Origin: JACDHQ01 sp036401195
GTDB taxonomy: Bacteria > Gemmatimonadota > Gemmatimonadetes > Gemmatimonadales > Gemmatimonadaceae
NCBI GenBank assembly: GCA_036401195.1
Contig: DASWVQ010000125.1
Coordinates: 1 to 64,000, forward strand
Length of the DNA: 64,000 nucleotides
Direction of reading: 5' to 3'
The position numbers were made by a program, and so were the translations under genes. The notes under the pieces were generated by a model, which worked only from the letters and a program-made list of their open reading frames with translations, did no database searches and was not told where the DNA came from. Positions 48,924 to 57,212 of this stretch are shown in pieces; positions within the stretch are counted from its first letter, which is position 1; every line of letters starts with the position of its first letter.

Positions 48924-49319
48924 TCAGCCGATCGGCGGACGGAGCTGGGGCTCGAGCTCGCGACTCGTCAGGGTCGCGGTCCCGCTGCGAGGTTGGGCGT
49001 CGCGCGGGCGATCGAGGAGGGCCAGCTTGGGGACGTCAGCTGGCCGAACTGTGTGCGCGTGAGCATCGTGGCACACGTGGATGGCGTGGGAGCCACCGGA
49101 TTCCGTGGGGTGGCCCGCCGGCGCGCTCTGTTGCCTGGCTGGGGAGCCATCCGCCGGCGATACCGCTGCGGCCACGGCGGTGGCGGTCGCCTCGGCGGAA
49201 CCCGGCGCGTGGCCGTCATGCACGTCCGCGACCAGCTGCTCGCCCATGAATACGACGAAGCCTACCGCGAAGGCGGCGGCCGTCAGGCGACGAAGCCAGG
49301 GGGTGCGGAACGGGCGCAT
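48924..49319 (-). CDS. His-containing envelope protein upstream of czcCBA
   Basis: The 131-residue product starts with a basic stretch and a hydrophobic helix (LTAAAFAVGFVVFMGEQLVA) like a signal peptide or anchor. A His-rich segment (DVHDGHAPG, HAIHVCHDAHAHT) and a polar end follow. It resembles the small proteins that precede RND metal pumps, as at 30985. ATG at 49319 is chosen as the start of the signal; the frame extends to 49373. The role in metal binding is inferred. Confidence 0.6.
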   Translation of the reverse strand: MRPFRTPWLRRLTAAAFAVGFVVFMGEQLVADVHDGHAPGSAEATATAVAAAVSPADGSPARQQSAPAGHPTESGGSHAIHVCHDAHAHTVRPADVPKLALLDRPRDAQPRSGTATLTSRELEPQLRPPIG

Positions 49320-49385
49320 CGCATGGAACGTAGCGCTCGGGAGAGCGCGGTGCAAGGAATATGGTGGTCGCACCGTGCAAACGGC

Positions 49386-50144
49386 TCAGCGATCGAGCAT
49401 TCCGAGCAGCAGGAACAGCAGGAACCCGGCGAAGAACATGCTGGTGGTGAAGGTCGTCTCCGGTGCCTCGTGAGCCTCGACGAGGAGCTCCTCCGTCACC
49501 AGGTAGAGCAGCGCCGCCGATCCAAAGGAGAGAACGCCGGCGAGCGTGTGCTCGGAGGCTCCGCGAAGGACGGTGTCACCAGCCAGCGCACCGACCACGA
49601 GCAGGGCGGCGATCGCGGTTGGCAGGATGATGGTTCGCAGGCGGCTGGCACCTGCGGCCGCCAGGCCGGCGGCCATTGCGAGGCCGAGCGAGAGCAACTC
49701 GATCGCGAGCGCGCCGGTCAGGAGCAGCCCTTCAGTCGTTCCGGCGGCGAATGCGATCCCGACGAGCAGTCCGTCGACCAACACGTCGATCGCAATTCCG
49801 GCGAGCTGGCCGAAGTTCACTCGCCCGCCGCGCTCGGCGACCGCGGCCTTCCCGCCGCCGAGCCGCTTCGCCGCACGCTCGATGAGCAGCATCAACACCA
49901 GCCCGGCGGCGAAGGTCCAGCCGATCTCGACGAGGTCGTGAACGCGGGTGACATCGGGAAGCAGTTCCACCGCCACGACCGAGAACACGACACCCGCCGC
50001 GAAGTGCTGGATCGCGCTGCGCGTCCCCGGGCCGGGTGGGCGGATCGCAGCCACGGTGGCCCCTGCCGCGGTGGTCGCGACGGGGATCAGCGACAAGAGC
50101 AACACCTGCACAAGCGGAGAAGGCACAGCCGTGGGATCAGGCAT
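49386..50144 (-). CDS. ZIP family metal transporter
   Basis: The 252-residue protein has about eight helices. Characteristic ZIP blocks are AIQHFAAGVVFSVVAVELLPD (helix 2 with its acidic end), GIAIDVLVDGLLVGIAFAAG (helix 4; the usual HNxxDG reads DVLVDG) and ELLSLGLAMAAGL (helix 5). ZIP proteins move Zn or Fe into the cytosol, though prokaryotic ones with altered sites may differ. ATG at 50144 is preferred; the frame opens at 50180. It heads the reverse-strand metal cluster. Confidence 0.82.
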   Translation of the reverse strand: MPDPTAVPSPLVQVLLLSLIPVATTAAGATVAAIRPPGPGTRSAIQHFAAGVVFSVVAVELLPDVTRVHDLVEIGWTFAAGLVLMLLIERAAKRLGGGKAAVAERGGRVNFGQLAGIAIDVLVDGLLVGIAFAAGTTEGLLLTGALAIELLSLGLAMAAGLAAAGASRLRTIILPTAIAALLVVGALAGDTVLRGASEHTLAGVLSFGSAALLYLVTEELLVEAHEAPETTFTTSMFFAGFLLFLLLGMLDR

Positions 50145-50439
50145 GATCGTGATCGCCAGAGCAGGCGATGGGCCACCCACCCGGTGGCGGGTCCACGGCG
50201 GCCAGGGGTCGAACGCATCGGGGAGATGTGGCGCTCGGGATCTGGATTGAGTCTCTCATGTCATCGAAGTCGACGCAGACTTCGACACGGTTCTGCCGCT
50301 GCGAGGCCCGATGTCGCTCAGGCACAGCGTCAACGGCAGGGAGATCATCAGGGGGGCGACGCCGCTGTCGACCACCTGTCCGCTCGAGCCCCTAGTCCTG
50401 CCCGAGCCGGCCTTCGCGGCGGCCTCCAAGCCCTGATGC

Positions 50440-50943
50440 TCATGGATCATGGGCTCGGACGCTCAGCCGCACCGTCCTGAGCTGACGTCGCCATCGATCC
50501 GCATCGAGGACACCGAACCACGCGTGCGCGATCCAAGGCTTCCCGCCGGTCAGGAGGAGCATGATCGGCCGCGGCGCCCGCGCCGCGGGCGCGCTGGCGA
50601 TCCGTCGCAGGGTTGCGAGGTCCCTGGTGCTCAGCGCTGCCGGGCCGTCGGGGTGCGCGTGCCAGTCGCCCAGGTACGTCGCCATGCGCCCCGATGCCTC
50701 GTAGAGCCGCGCGATCTCCCGCTCCTGATATGCGTGGTCCGGGATGAACCAGCTGCGCTCGTGCACCGCGCCGGGGCCCGGCCCCACCGCCTCGGTCACG
50801 ACCACCTCCGGGCCGCCGGGGCTATCAGCGGAGCGCACCCAGTAACCGAGGAGGACTCCGCCCGTCTCGTTCGGCGCCACGCGGGTGGCCTCGTGGGCGA
50901 TCCGCATGAATACCTCGTGTGGGAGCCAGATGACGCCGGTCAT
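50440..50943 (-). CDS. JAB/JAMM-domain metalloprotease
   Basis: The 167-residue single-domain protein has the full JAMM site: Glu26 (NETGGVLLG), His95 and His97 (GDWHAHPDG), Ser105 and Asp108. It resembles Cap3 at 9222 but is not close to it. It should cleave isopeptide or ubiquitin-like linkages or act as a carrier-protein protease. No E1/E2 gene is adjacent; a small CxxC protein gene lies just upstream on the same strand. ATG at 50943 has a strong GGAGAGGG upstream. The region 50145-50439 downstream holds no recognised gene. Confidence 0.85.
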   Translation of the reverse strand: MTGVIWLPHEVFMRIAHEATRVAPNETGGVLLGYWVRSADSPGGPEVVVTEAVGPGPGAVHERSWFIPDHAYQEREIARLYEASGRMATYLGDWHAHPDGPAALSTRDLATLRRIASAPAARAPRPIMLLLTGGKPWIAHAWFGVLDADRWRRQLRTVRLSVRAHDP

Positions 50944-51066
50944 CCCTCTCCGGCCTCAAGGATGGCGCGGCGATATTCAAGGGTCGGGGCGCGGCCCCGA
51001 CCTCGCGGTCGTAGGCGAGTGCGCCGACCCTCGCGACGGCTCGCCTCCACATTCCGCACCGGATGA

Positions 51067-51447
51067 TCAGGGGCGAGCGTTGCACACAGGGCACCGCTGG
51101 TGGCGCCGCAGAGGGAATGTCTGAACCGTCGGTGGGATCAGTCGACCCTCGGCGTCGCGGAAGGCGATCACCGCCACGTCCCAGTCGGCCGACGGGTACG
51201 CGCCGGGTCGGCCTTCGCCGAGGGTGGAGATCGCCAGCCGGACGCCGTGCATCGCGACGCTCACCAGGTCGAAGCTCGTACCAGTGAACGTCGGATCGGC
51301 ACACCCTTCCGGCTGGAGCGTCCCGGCGGGGTCGGCGGGCGGGTCCGGCAGCGAGTCGTCGGCGGTCTCGCCCACGTCGTGCGCCGCTTCGCCCGACGAT
51401 GCCGGAGCGGCGTCACGACCCTGGTCATCCGCACCGCCCGTTTTCAC
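51067..51447 (-). CDS. Protein of unknown function with C-terminal CxxC
   Basis: About 126 residues. The first 55 are acidic and Pro/Ala-rich; the rest (SFDLVSVAMHGVRLAISTLG through DWDVAVIAFRDAEGRLI) alternates like a beta-rich domain and ends PLRRHQRCPVCNARP, a half zinc-ribbon. I recognise no family. GTG at 51447 is a guess; the frame is open further but runs antisense to the kinase. Gene order puts it 123 bases before the JAB protease, so a shared pathway is possible. Confidence 0.5.
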   Translation of the reverse strand: MKTGGADDQGRDAAPASSGEAAHDVGETADDSLPDPPADPAGTLQPEGCADPTFTGTSFDLVSVAMHGVRLAISTLGEGRPGAYPSADWDVAVIAFRDAEGRLIPPTVQTFPLRRHQRCPVCNARP

Positions 51448-51564
51448 CCGACATCGCGCCGCTTGGGCGGGCGAGGCGGATCCACCGGTCCGGGCGGGTG
51501 CGGCGGCTTGGGCGGGTGAGCGGGGGGTGTTGGGTGCTCCGGGTGCGGCGGGTGTGCCAAGGCG

Positions 51565-52542
51565 ATGGAGCTCGGGGCCCTCCGGTACGCCCAAGGCTTC
51601 GACGCCTACGAGATTCTCAAGGAGTACGAGATCCTGGGCGGCATCCTCTTCCACCACCTGTCCCACGCCGTGGACGAGATACCAGAACCATGCGAGAAGA
51701 GCGAGCTGCTCGCCTGTGGGCAGCGACTCTTCCGGGCCATCGCCGTCATCCAGCAGGCGACTACCACGCACTTCCTGCGATTGGCGTACGAGCAGGTCCG
51801 CGAACGTGAGGAACAGCTCCGCGCCTTCAACCGCGCGGTGTCGCACGAGATCAAGAACATGGTCGGTACCGTCCTGGGCGCCGGTGAGGTCCTGCGGGCA
51901 GCCCCGGACATGCCGGAGGAGGAGCGAGCCCGGTTCATCGACATGATCACCCGCAACGCGCGCACAATGCAGGGCACGATCGCCAACGTGCTCGCGATTC
52001 GGTCAGCGTCAGCGGATCCTCGGCGGCAGCGACACGTGCGGCTCCCCGAGACCGTCCATGAGGCAGTGCGACAGGTCCGGGAGGCCGCGCAGGCCGCCGG
52101 GCTCACGGTCCGTGTGGCAGCCGACGTTGCCGACGTGGAAGTGAGCGCCGGCGCGGTGGAACTCTGCCTAGTCAACTTCCTCTCGAACGCGATCGAGTAC
52201 CTCGACCACTCGCAAGCCGAGCCCGTGGCCGAGATCTCCGGCCGGATCGAGACAGAGGCGAACGGACAGGCGGTCGTCGTCGTTCGCGTCCGGGACAACG
52301 GCCTCGGGGTGCCCCCACGCGTTCGCGACCAGCTGTTCCACCGCTTCTTCCGCGCACATGAGACGGTGACGGGTGCGGAAGGCACCGGGCTCGGCCTCAG
52401 CATCGTGCGCGATACGGTCGAGGGGCTCGGAGGGCGCGCCTGGGCGGAGTTCCCGTCCGAAGGAGGCTCCGTCTTCGCGTTCTGCCTCCCTGCACGCCGA
52501 GCGGCGGACGCGGCGGCGTGTCCGACCACGAGCGCGTCGTGA
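51565..52542 (+). CDS. Sensor histidine kinase (soluble, RsbR-like N-terminus)
   Basis: The 325-residue protein contains an N-terminal helical segment (AQGFDAYEILKEYEILGGILFHHLSH) like the end of an RsbR-type sensor domain. An H-box AVSHEIKNMVGT with the phosphorylated histidine, the N-box CLVNFLSNAIEY, and G boxes VRDNGLGVP and GTGLGLSIVRDTVEGLGG follow. No membrane helix is present. The sensor domain looks shortened: homologous domains are usually about 70 residues longer, and upstream sequence in all frames is Gly/Arg-rich. No response regulator is adjacent. Confidence 0.85.
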   Translation: MELGALRYAQGFDAYEILKEYEILGGILFHHLSHAVDEIPEPCEKSELLACGQRLFRAIAVIQQATTTHFLRLAYEQVREREEQLRAFNRAVSHEIKNMVGTVLGAGEVLRAAPDMPEEERARFIDMITRNARTMQGTIANVLAIRSASADPRRQRHVRLPETVHEAVRQVREAAQAAGLTVRVAADVADVEVSAGAVELCLVNFLSNAIEYLDHSQAEPVAEISGRIETEANGQAVVVVRVRDNGLGVPPRVRDQLFHRFFRAHETVTGAEGTGLGLSIVRDTVEGLGGRAWAEFPSEGGSVFAFCLPARRAADAAACPTTSAS

Positions 52543-52749
52543 GACGGACGGGACTGCGAGAGGGGAAGGTTCCGGCGGCTGCCCAGGGGTAGCGCGTACC
52601 GGCCAGGTCGGCCGAGTCAGCAGCCCTTCATCACAGCGTGGGAGGAAAGGCGTCGCCTCGAGCCTGGCACTACCTCCGGCTGGAAGACTTCGCGGCGCGA
52701 GAGTGTCGGAGATGCTGTCCCTTTTCGGTGGAGCTCCATCGCGCGGAGA

Positions 52750-54780
52750 TCAGGGGTGCGATGGCGGCTGTTGCAGAGCTTCGGCGTCCCCCTGCGGGAG
52801 CGTGATCGTGAACGTCGAACCGACGCCGTGCCTGCTTTCGACAGCGAGGTCTCCGCCCATGCCCCGGGTGAGATCACGGCTGATCGCCAGACCGAGGCCG
52901 GTGCCGTCATGCCCCCGGGCGAGGTCGGATCTTACCTGGACGAACGGGTCGAAGATCGCCTGCAGCTTGTCGTCCGGAATACCGATCCCGGTGTCCCGCA
53001 CGTGGATCCTCACCGCCCCGCCGGGACCTGGCGGCGCCTCGATCTCGATTCGCACTTCGCCAGGCGCTCCGTCGTTGCCACTTGCGGGGGTGAACTTGAC
53101 CGCGTTCGAGAGCAGGTTGAGGAGCACCTGACCCAGCTTGGCCCGGTCTGCGCGGGCGACGACCGGCTTCCTGGCCGATGTGACGGCTGGCTCGTTCGTC
53201 CCGGTGAGTGCACAGCGGAGCCCCTTGGCAGAAGCGAGCGGCTCGATCAGGGCGAGCGACTCGGCTGCGAGATCCCGCACCGCCACCGATTCAAGGTCGT
53301 ATTCGAACGCGCCGGCGGCGAGCTTGGCATAGTTGAGCACGTCGTTGATGAGCCCGAGCAGCCGGCGTTGCGCATGCTTGACGCGCTGGAGGGCGTCCCG
53401 CTGGGCCGCCGACACGGGCCCGTGAAGGCCCATGGCGAGCAGTTGCACATGACCCTGGATGGCGTTGAGCGGCGTGCGCAACTCGTGACTCATCGTGGCG
53501 AGGAAATCGCTCTTGGCACTGTTCGCCCGCTCCGCCGCCTGCCGCGCCACCTCGGCCGCGTGGAGCGCGGCCTCCATCTTCCGCAGGAGCCCTTCGCGAT
53601 CCTGCTCGGCGAGGCGGCGCGCCGTGATGTCGAACGACGCCACCAGCACGGCCGTCACCCTCCCATCGCTGTCCCGGAGCGGCGTGCCGCGTGAGAGGTA
53701 GACGTGGCCGTGCGCTTCGTGCTCGTGCTCGAATGGGTGGCCAGCGAGCGCCCGTTCGTAGAACGGCCGGTAGCAGGCGGCGAGCCCAGGCTCGAGTGCC
53801 TCCCCGATATGGCGTCCCAGGAATGCGTCGGGAGAGAGGCCGGCATCTCGCAGCGCCTCTCCCTCGGCGATGGTGTAACGCAGATCCCGGTCGACCACGA
53901 AGACCGCTCCTCCGGGGATGTTGGCTATCAGGGCCTGGGTCTGCCTATCGCTCGTGACGCGCGCCGCCTCGGCGACTCGCCAGTTCGTGATGTCGAGCGC
54001 CGTCGTGGCGACGCCGGTCACCGGCCCCGGCGAGGAGATCCGAAGCGGGCGCGCCAGCACGTCGTAGGTTCGATCTCCGTCTGGCAACGTGAAGGTGATC
54101 ATCTCGCGCGCCTCCACTCCCGTGTTGAGGACGCGCTGCTTCAGGGCCGCGAGCGCGCGGGTGCCGGCATTGTCGGCGACTTCGAGGTCGCGCCGACCAA
54201 TGAGCGCAATGGCGTCGAACGCTGCATGCGGGTTGTGCACCCACGTGTACCGCAGCTCGGCATCGCATGTGGCGAGGATGACCGCGGGGGTGGAGACGAC
54301 GACACGGTAGCGCTCCTCCAACGCCCGCCGCTCCTCCTCAGCGCGACGACGGCCGTCGATGTCCTCCAGCGTGCCGTACCAGCGAAGCACCGGGCCAGGT
54401 GTCCCTTCCGGCGCCCGCTCTCGCCACGCAAACGCGCGTGACCGGATCCAGCGGAAGCCGCCGCCAGCGGCTGAGAGCCGGTACTCGACGTCGAGCGGCG
54501 CCCCCGTCGCAACGCTGTGCGCCCACGCCGCCGTGACCCTCGGCCGGTCCTGCGGGTCGATCGCCTGCTCGAGCCCTTCTCGCAATGCGACATCCCGCGG
54601 CATGCCAGTCCACGCCGCCGACCGCCCACCGATGTCCGCGAGCTTGCCCGCCGCATCGGCAATCCAGGGGAGGTCCGGGCTCGCGTCCAGGAGCGCGCGA
54701 TACTGCGCGTCCCGAGCGAGGAGCGATGCGGCCGCCTGCTCTGGCAGTTCAACAGGGTCCATGGCCTCAGGCAGAATCAT
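52750..54780 (-). CDS. Multi-PAS sensor histidine kinase
   Basis: The 676-residue soluble kinase has three PAS domains (about 20-145, 150-270 and 280-395). A helix leads to the H-box DFLATMSHELRTPLNAIQGHVQLL, then LGQVLLNLLSNAVKFTPA (N-box), VRDTGIGIP and GTGLGLAISRDLTRGMGGDL (G boxes). The H-box region is nearly identical to that of the kinase at 57213 (both have RTPLNAIQGHVQL...G.HGPV), so the two are recent paralogues in this half. The signal is unknown. ATG at 54762 is an alternative start. The 200 bases downstream to 52543 hold no gene. Confidence 0.92.
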   Translation of the reverse strand: MILPEAMDPVELPEQAAASLLARDAQYRALLDASPDLPWIADAAGKLADIGGRSAAWTGMPRDVALREGLEQAIDPQDRPRVTAAWAHSVATGAPLDVEYRLSAAGGGFRWIRSRAFAWRERAPEGTPGPVLRWYGTLEDIDGRRRAEEERRALEERYRVVVSTPAVILATCDAELRYTWVHNPHAAFDAIALIGRRDLEVADNAGTRALAALKQRVLNTGVEAREMITFTLPDGDRTYDVLARPLRISSPGPVTGVATTALDITNWRVAEAARVTSDRQTQALIANIPGGAVFVVDRDLRYTIAEGEALRDAGLSPDAFLGRHIGEALEPGLAACYRPFYERALAGHPFEHEHEAHGHVYLSRGTPLRDSDGRVTAVLVASFDITARRLAEQDREGLLRKMEAALHAAEVARQAAERANSAKSDFLATMSHELRTPLNAIQGHVQLLAMGLHGPVSAAQRDALQRVKHAQRRLLGLINDVLNYAKLAAGAFEYDLESVAVRDLAAESLALIEPLASAKGLRCALTGTNEPAVTSARKPVVARADRAKLGQVLLNLLSNAVKFTPASGNDGAPGEVRIEIEAPPGPGGAVRIHVRDTGIGIPDDKLQAIFDPFVQVRSDLARGHDGTGLGLAISRDLTRGMGGDLAVESRHGVGSTFTITLPQGDAEALQQPPSHP

Positions 54781-55000
54781 CGGTGCCAGTGGCTCCCACG
54801 GCTGCGCCGGTGCCGAATGCGAGCACCGCGGCCACTCGAGGCATGGTCAGGAAGACCCTTCCGCGAACTGCCGGGATACCAGAATGCAGCACCTGCTCTT
54901 CGGCGGAACGGTGTTCCGCAGCTTGCTCCTCGTTCAGGCGGTAGCCACCCGGCGTCAGCGCTGGCGCTTTCCGGCGAGGAGGCGCGAAGGGCACTGGCAT
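54767..55000 (-). CDS. Possible small protein upstream of the PAS kinase
   Basis: A 77-residue frame between the antitoxin-like gene and the kinase, ending 14 bases inside the kinase start. It has a Pro/Arg N-terminus and a hydrophobic end (MPRVAAVLAFGTGAAVGATG). No family is recognised. The position is suited to translational coupling, but it may be a chance frame. Confidence 0.3.
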   Translation of the reverse strand: MPVPFAPPRRKAPALTPGGYRLNEEQAAEHRSAEEQVLHSGIPAVRGRVFLTMPRVAAVLAFGTGAAVGATGTDDSA

Positions 55001-55006
55001 CTGGTG

Positions 55007-55606
55007 CTACCGTGACCTGACGGACCGGGGGGCTGACTGGTTGCCGATTGCGACGCCGCCGGGGGCATCCTGGCGCGACTTCCTTGCTCCTCCCGCCTGA
55101 CGTTCCGAGCCGCGCGTGGACTGGCCGCTCCGGAGGGGCGTGTCGTCAGGGAACCCTCCTCCGACCAGCGACAGGGTCGCCTTCACGAAGGTGGCTTGCC
55201 CCTCGACGAGCAAGGCGTGTGGGGTACGGCCTCCCAGCACGAGGTGCGGCGTCGTGAGCCACGTTCGGAGGCCGGCCGATCCGGCGCCAAGGACGCGTTC
55301 CGCCGCGGCGGCGACGGCCTCCAGATCCCCCACGCGGTCGACGAACACCCGCGACGGGTGCCCGCGCCCACTTCGCCAGCGGTGCAGGGTCGTCTCGTGA
55401 ACGCCGGCCGCGCGGGCCAGATCGGCGTACGACAGATCGAGAAGCCGCCGGATGGCCTCGAGGCGGGGAACGAACGTGGAGTCGTGGACGGGCGCAGGCA
55501 CGGGGTCCCGTGATCGCAGAGGAATGCGCGCTCCAGCCGGAAGTGGTGGGGCGTCTCGGCACCGGCACGAGCGCGCGCCAGCGGTGTCGCCACGATACGG
55601 TGTCAT
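55007..55606 (-). CDS. HTH protein with DUF2384 (MbcA/ParS-like) domain
   Basis: The 199-residue protein has a helix-turn-helix (about 48-92, LDLSYADLARAAGVHETTLHRWRSG). A DUF2384 domain follows (about 95-150, LRTWLTTPHLVLGGRTPHALLVEGQ). This is the plan of Xre-family antitoxins paired with RES toxins. The polar C-terminal 45 residues are extra. No RES gene is adjacent on either side, so it may act as a solitary regulator. ATG at 55606 follows the sequence GCAAATGCTACC directly, with no ribosome-binding site, suggesting a leaderless or unusual start. Confidence 0.75.
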   Translation of the reverse strand: MTPYRGDTAGARSCRCRDAPPLPAGARIPLRSRDPVPAPVHDSTFVPRLEAIRRLLDLSYADLARAAGVHETTLHRWRSGRGHPSRVFVDRVGDLEAVAAAAERVLGAGSAGLRTWLTTPHLVLGGRTPHALLVEGQATFVKATLSLVGGGFPDDTPLRSGQSTRGSERQAGGARKSRQDAPGGVAIGNQSAPRSVRSR

Positions 55607-55845
55607 GGTAGCATTTGCCAGTGCGGCGCCGAGGGTCAGCCTGATCTGAGTCGCGACCCCGTGGGTGCGCGTGCTGCCATGCACGCTGACGTGCCGCGGG
55701 GCTCAAGGGGACGTGACGGCGTTCGTCAGCAGTGTGAGCACGATCTGCTGCAGCGTCCAGCCGGACGAGTCGCGCCGCACGACGGGGGCAATTCGACTCG
55801 CATTCCCTGCTCGCAGCTACCCGGCGGGCGACTTTGCCTCCTCGT

Positions 55846-56160
55846 CTAGACGCGATAGAACGCCTTCAGGCAGGCCCCGACGAGCCAGTCGTGGAACCGC
55901 CGCTGTTCGCCGCCGGTGACGTCCATGCCGAGCACCGTGCTCTCGAGGCTCTTGAGGTCGATGATCAGCTCCTCTGGCTGCAGCCCCCGCTCTGCGGCCT
56001 CCAGCGCGGCCGCGGCCACCGCCACCGCGTGTTCCAACCTGTCGCGCGCACCCGCGGGCGCTCCCCATTCCGCCAGCAACGACTGGGCGAGTTGATCGCG
56101 AACCTGCTCGGACAGGCGCCGAGGAGGTTGGCGCGGCGTGCGGGAATCGTAGGCGATCAT
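55846..56160 (-). CDS. Small protein of unknown function
   Basis: The 104-residue, mainly helical protein has a middle Ala-rich helix (HAVAVAAAALEAAERGLQPEEL) and an aromatic end (RRFHDWLVGACLKAFYRV). I do not recognise the family. The reading frame, ATG start and balanced composition suggest a real gene. It is flanked by about 240 bases and 300 bases of non-coding sequence. Confidence 0.55.
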   Translation of the reverse strand: MIAYDSRTPRQPPRRLSEQVRDQLAQSLLAEWGAPAGARDRLEHAVAVAAAALEAAERGLQPEELIIDLKSLESTVLGMDVTGGEQRRFHDWLVGACLKAFYRV

Positions 56161-56461
56161 CCCTCAGACGGCAGCACGTGAAGTTGGAAATAGCCACTCG
56201 GCCGGCTGCGAGGTGAGGGGACAGTGTGCATCAGTATCGGGCGCCCCCGAGCGTCGGGCCGGCGCCGCAGTCTACCCGACGACGCGGCCCGCGTCAAACC
56301 GCGCTCGGCTGTAAGTGTTTACCCTACAAAAGAGGGAGAGATCTCGTAGATTCGCGGGCTGTTGGAACCGCCCATGCTTTGGTGATGTTTGGGCATGCCG
56401 CCCCACCGGACTCGTGCGTTTGAGTGCGTGTCCGCGACTCCTCCACTCCCGGATTCCGGTC
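56161..56461. other. Intergenic stretch between divergent genes
   Basis: About 300 bases with comparatively low GC around 56300-56390 (TGTTTACCCTACAAAAGAGG, TTTGGTGATGTTTGG), probably promoter DNA for the receiver-like gene. No RNA or repeat is seen. Confidence 0.4.
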
Positions 56462-57166
56462 GTGCCGCACACCCCCTCCGTCCTGGTGATCAGCCGACAG
56501 CCGATGGTCGCGGCGCTCGTTGGCTTCCTCGTCGAGCTCAGTGGCTTCACTCCCGCCTTTGCCGAACCTGGCGAGGCGCCGGAGGCGGCACTCAGGCGCG
56601 TGCGGCCGGTGCTCGTCGCCTTGCTGGACGCCGAACTGGACGAAGCCGGGTCCGACCTCTTCTTCGCGCTCGCCGCGAAGCGGAAGGTGGCGCTCGCCCT
56701 CTTCGCGTCGCCGGACCGCACGGACCTGCGGCTTCCCGAGCGTGCCGCACGTCGCGGAATTCCGTCGTTTACCCTGCCGACGGACGCCGGGCGCCTGACC
56801 GACGTGGTGAGCGCAGCGATCCGCTTGGAGTGGTGGCGATCGCCGGCGGACCGACGGTCGGGCGCTGCACGGCGAGGCCGGCCAGATCCGGTTCCGGAGG
56901 GGGCGAGCGCGTTTCGCGACAAGTCGGGCCGCCGCTGGTTCGTGTTCGACCGCCGCGGCGGGGATCGCCGCGTGACCAGCCCGAACCCCGCATCAGAAGC
57001 CGCGCGGATGGTTGCGTCGGAGAGGGAAGTCGTACCCTCCACGGTCCGACGCTTCGTCAACGAGGACGGCGAGATCCGCGAATGTCCGATCTCCAGCCGC
57101 GAGTCCAGACGTGCGAGTCGCCCTGACCTCGAGGCGCAGCTCGCGCGGGCCATCGCGGTCCGGTAA
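56462..57166 (+). CDS. Receiver-like regulatory protein
   Basis: The 234-residue protein opens with a fold resembling a response-regulator receiver (VLVISRQPMVAALVGFLVE, then VLVALLDAELDE with a candidate phosphorylated Asp, then VALALFASPD and the IPSFTLPTD strand). The second half is basic and lacks a standard output domain. The usual acidic pair near the N-terminus reads SR, so phosphorylation is doubtful; it may be a pseudo-receiver. GTG at 56462 is chosen as it directly precedes strand 1. It converges on the ethylene-receptor-like kinase and may be its partner. Confidence 0.6.
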   Translation: MPHTPSVLVISRQPMVAALVGFLVELSGFTPAFAEPGEAPEAALRRVRPVLVALLDAELDEAGSDLFFALAAKRKVALALFASPDRTDLRLPERAARRGIPSFTLPTDAGRLTDVVSAAIRLEWWRSPADRRSGAARRGRPDPVPEGASAFRDKSGRRWFVFDRRGGDRRVTSPNPASEAARMVASEREVVPSTVRRFVNEDGEIRECPISSRESRRASRPDLEAQLARAIAVR

Positions 57167-57212
57167 GCGAGGCTGGATCGCTGGAGCGCGACGGCGTCCT
57201 TCGCGGCGGCGA

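Noticed and set aside
50256..50450. A possible HPr-like fragment (VNGREII) before the JAB gene
   Set aside because: Only a few residues fit, the phosphorylated histidine region is missing and stop codons interrupt.
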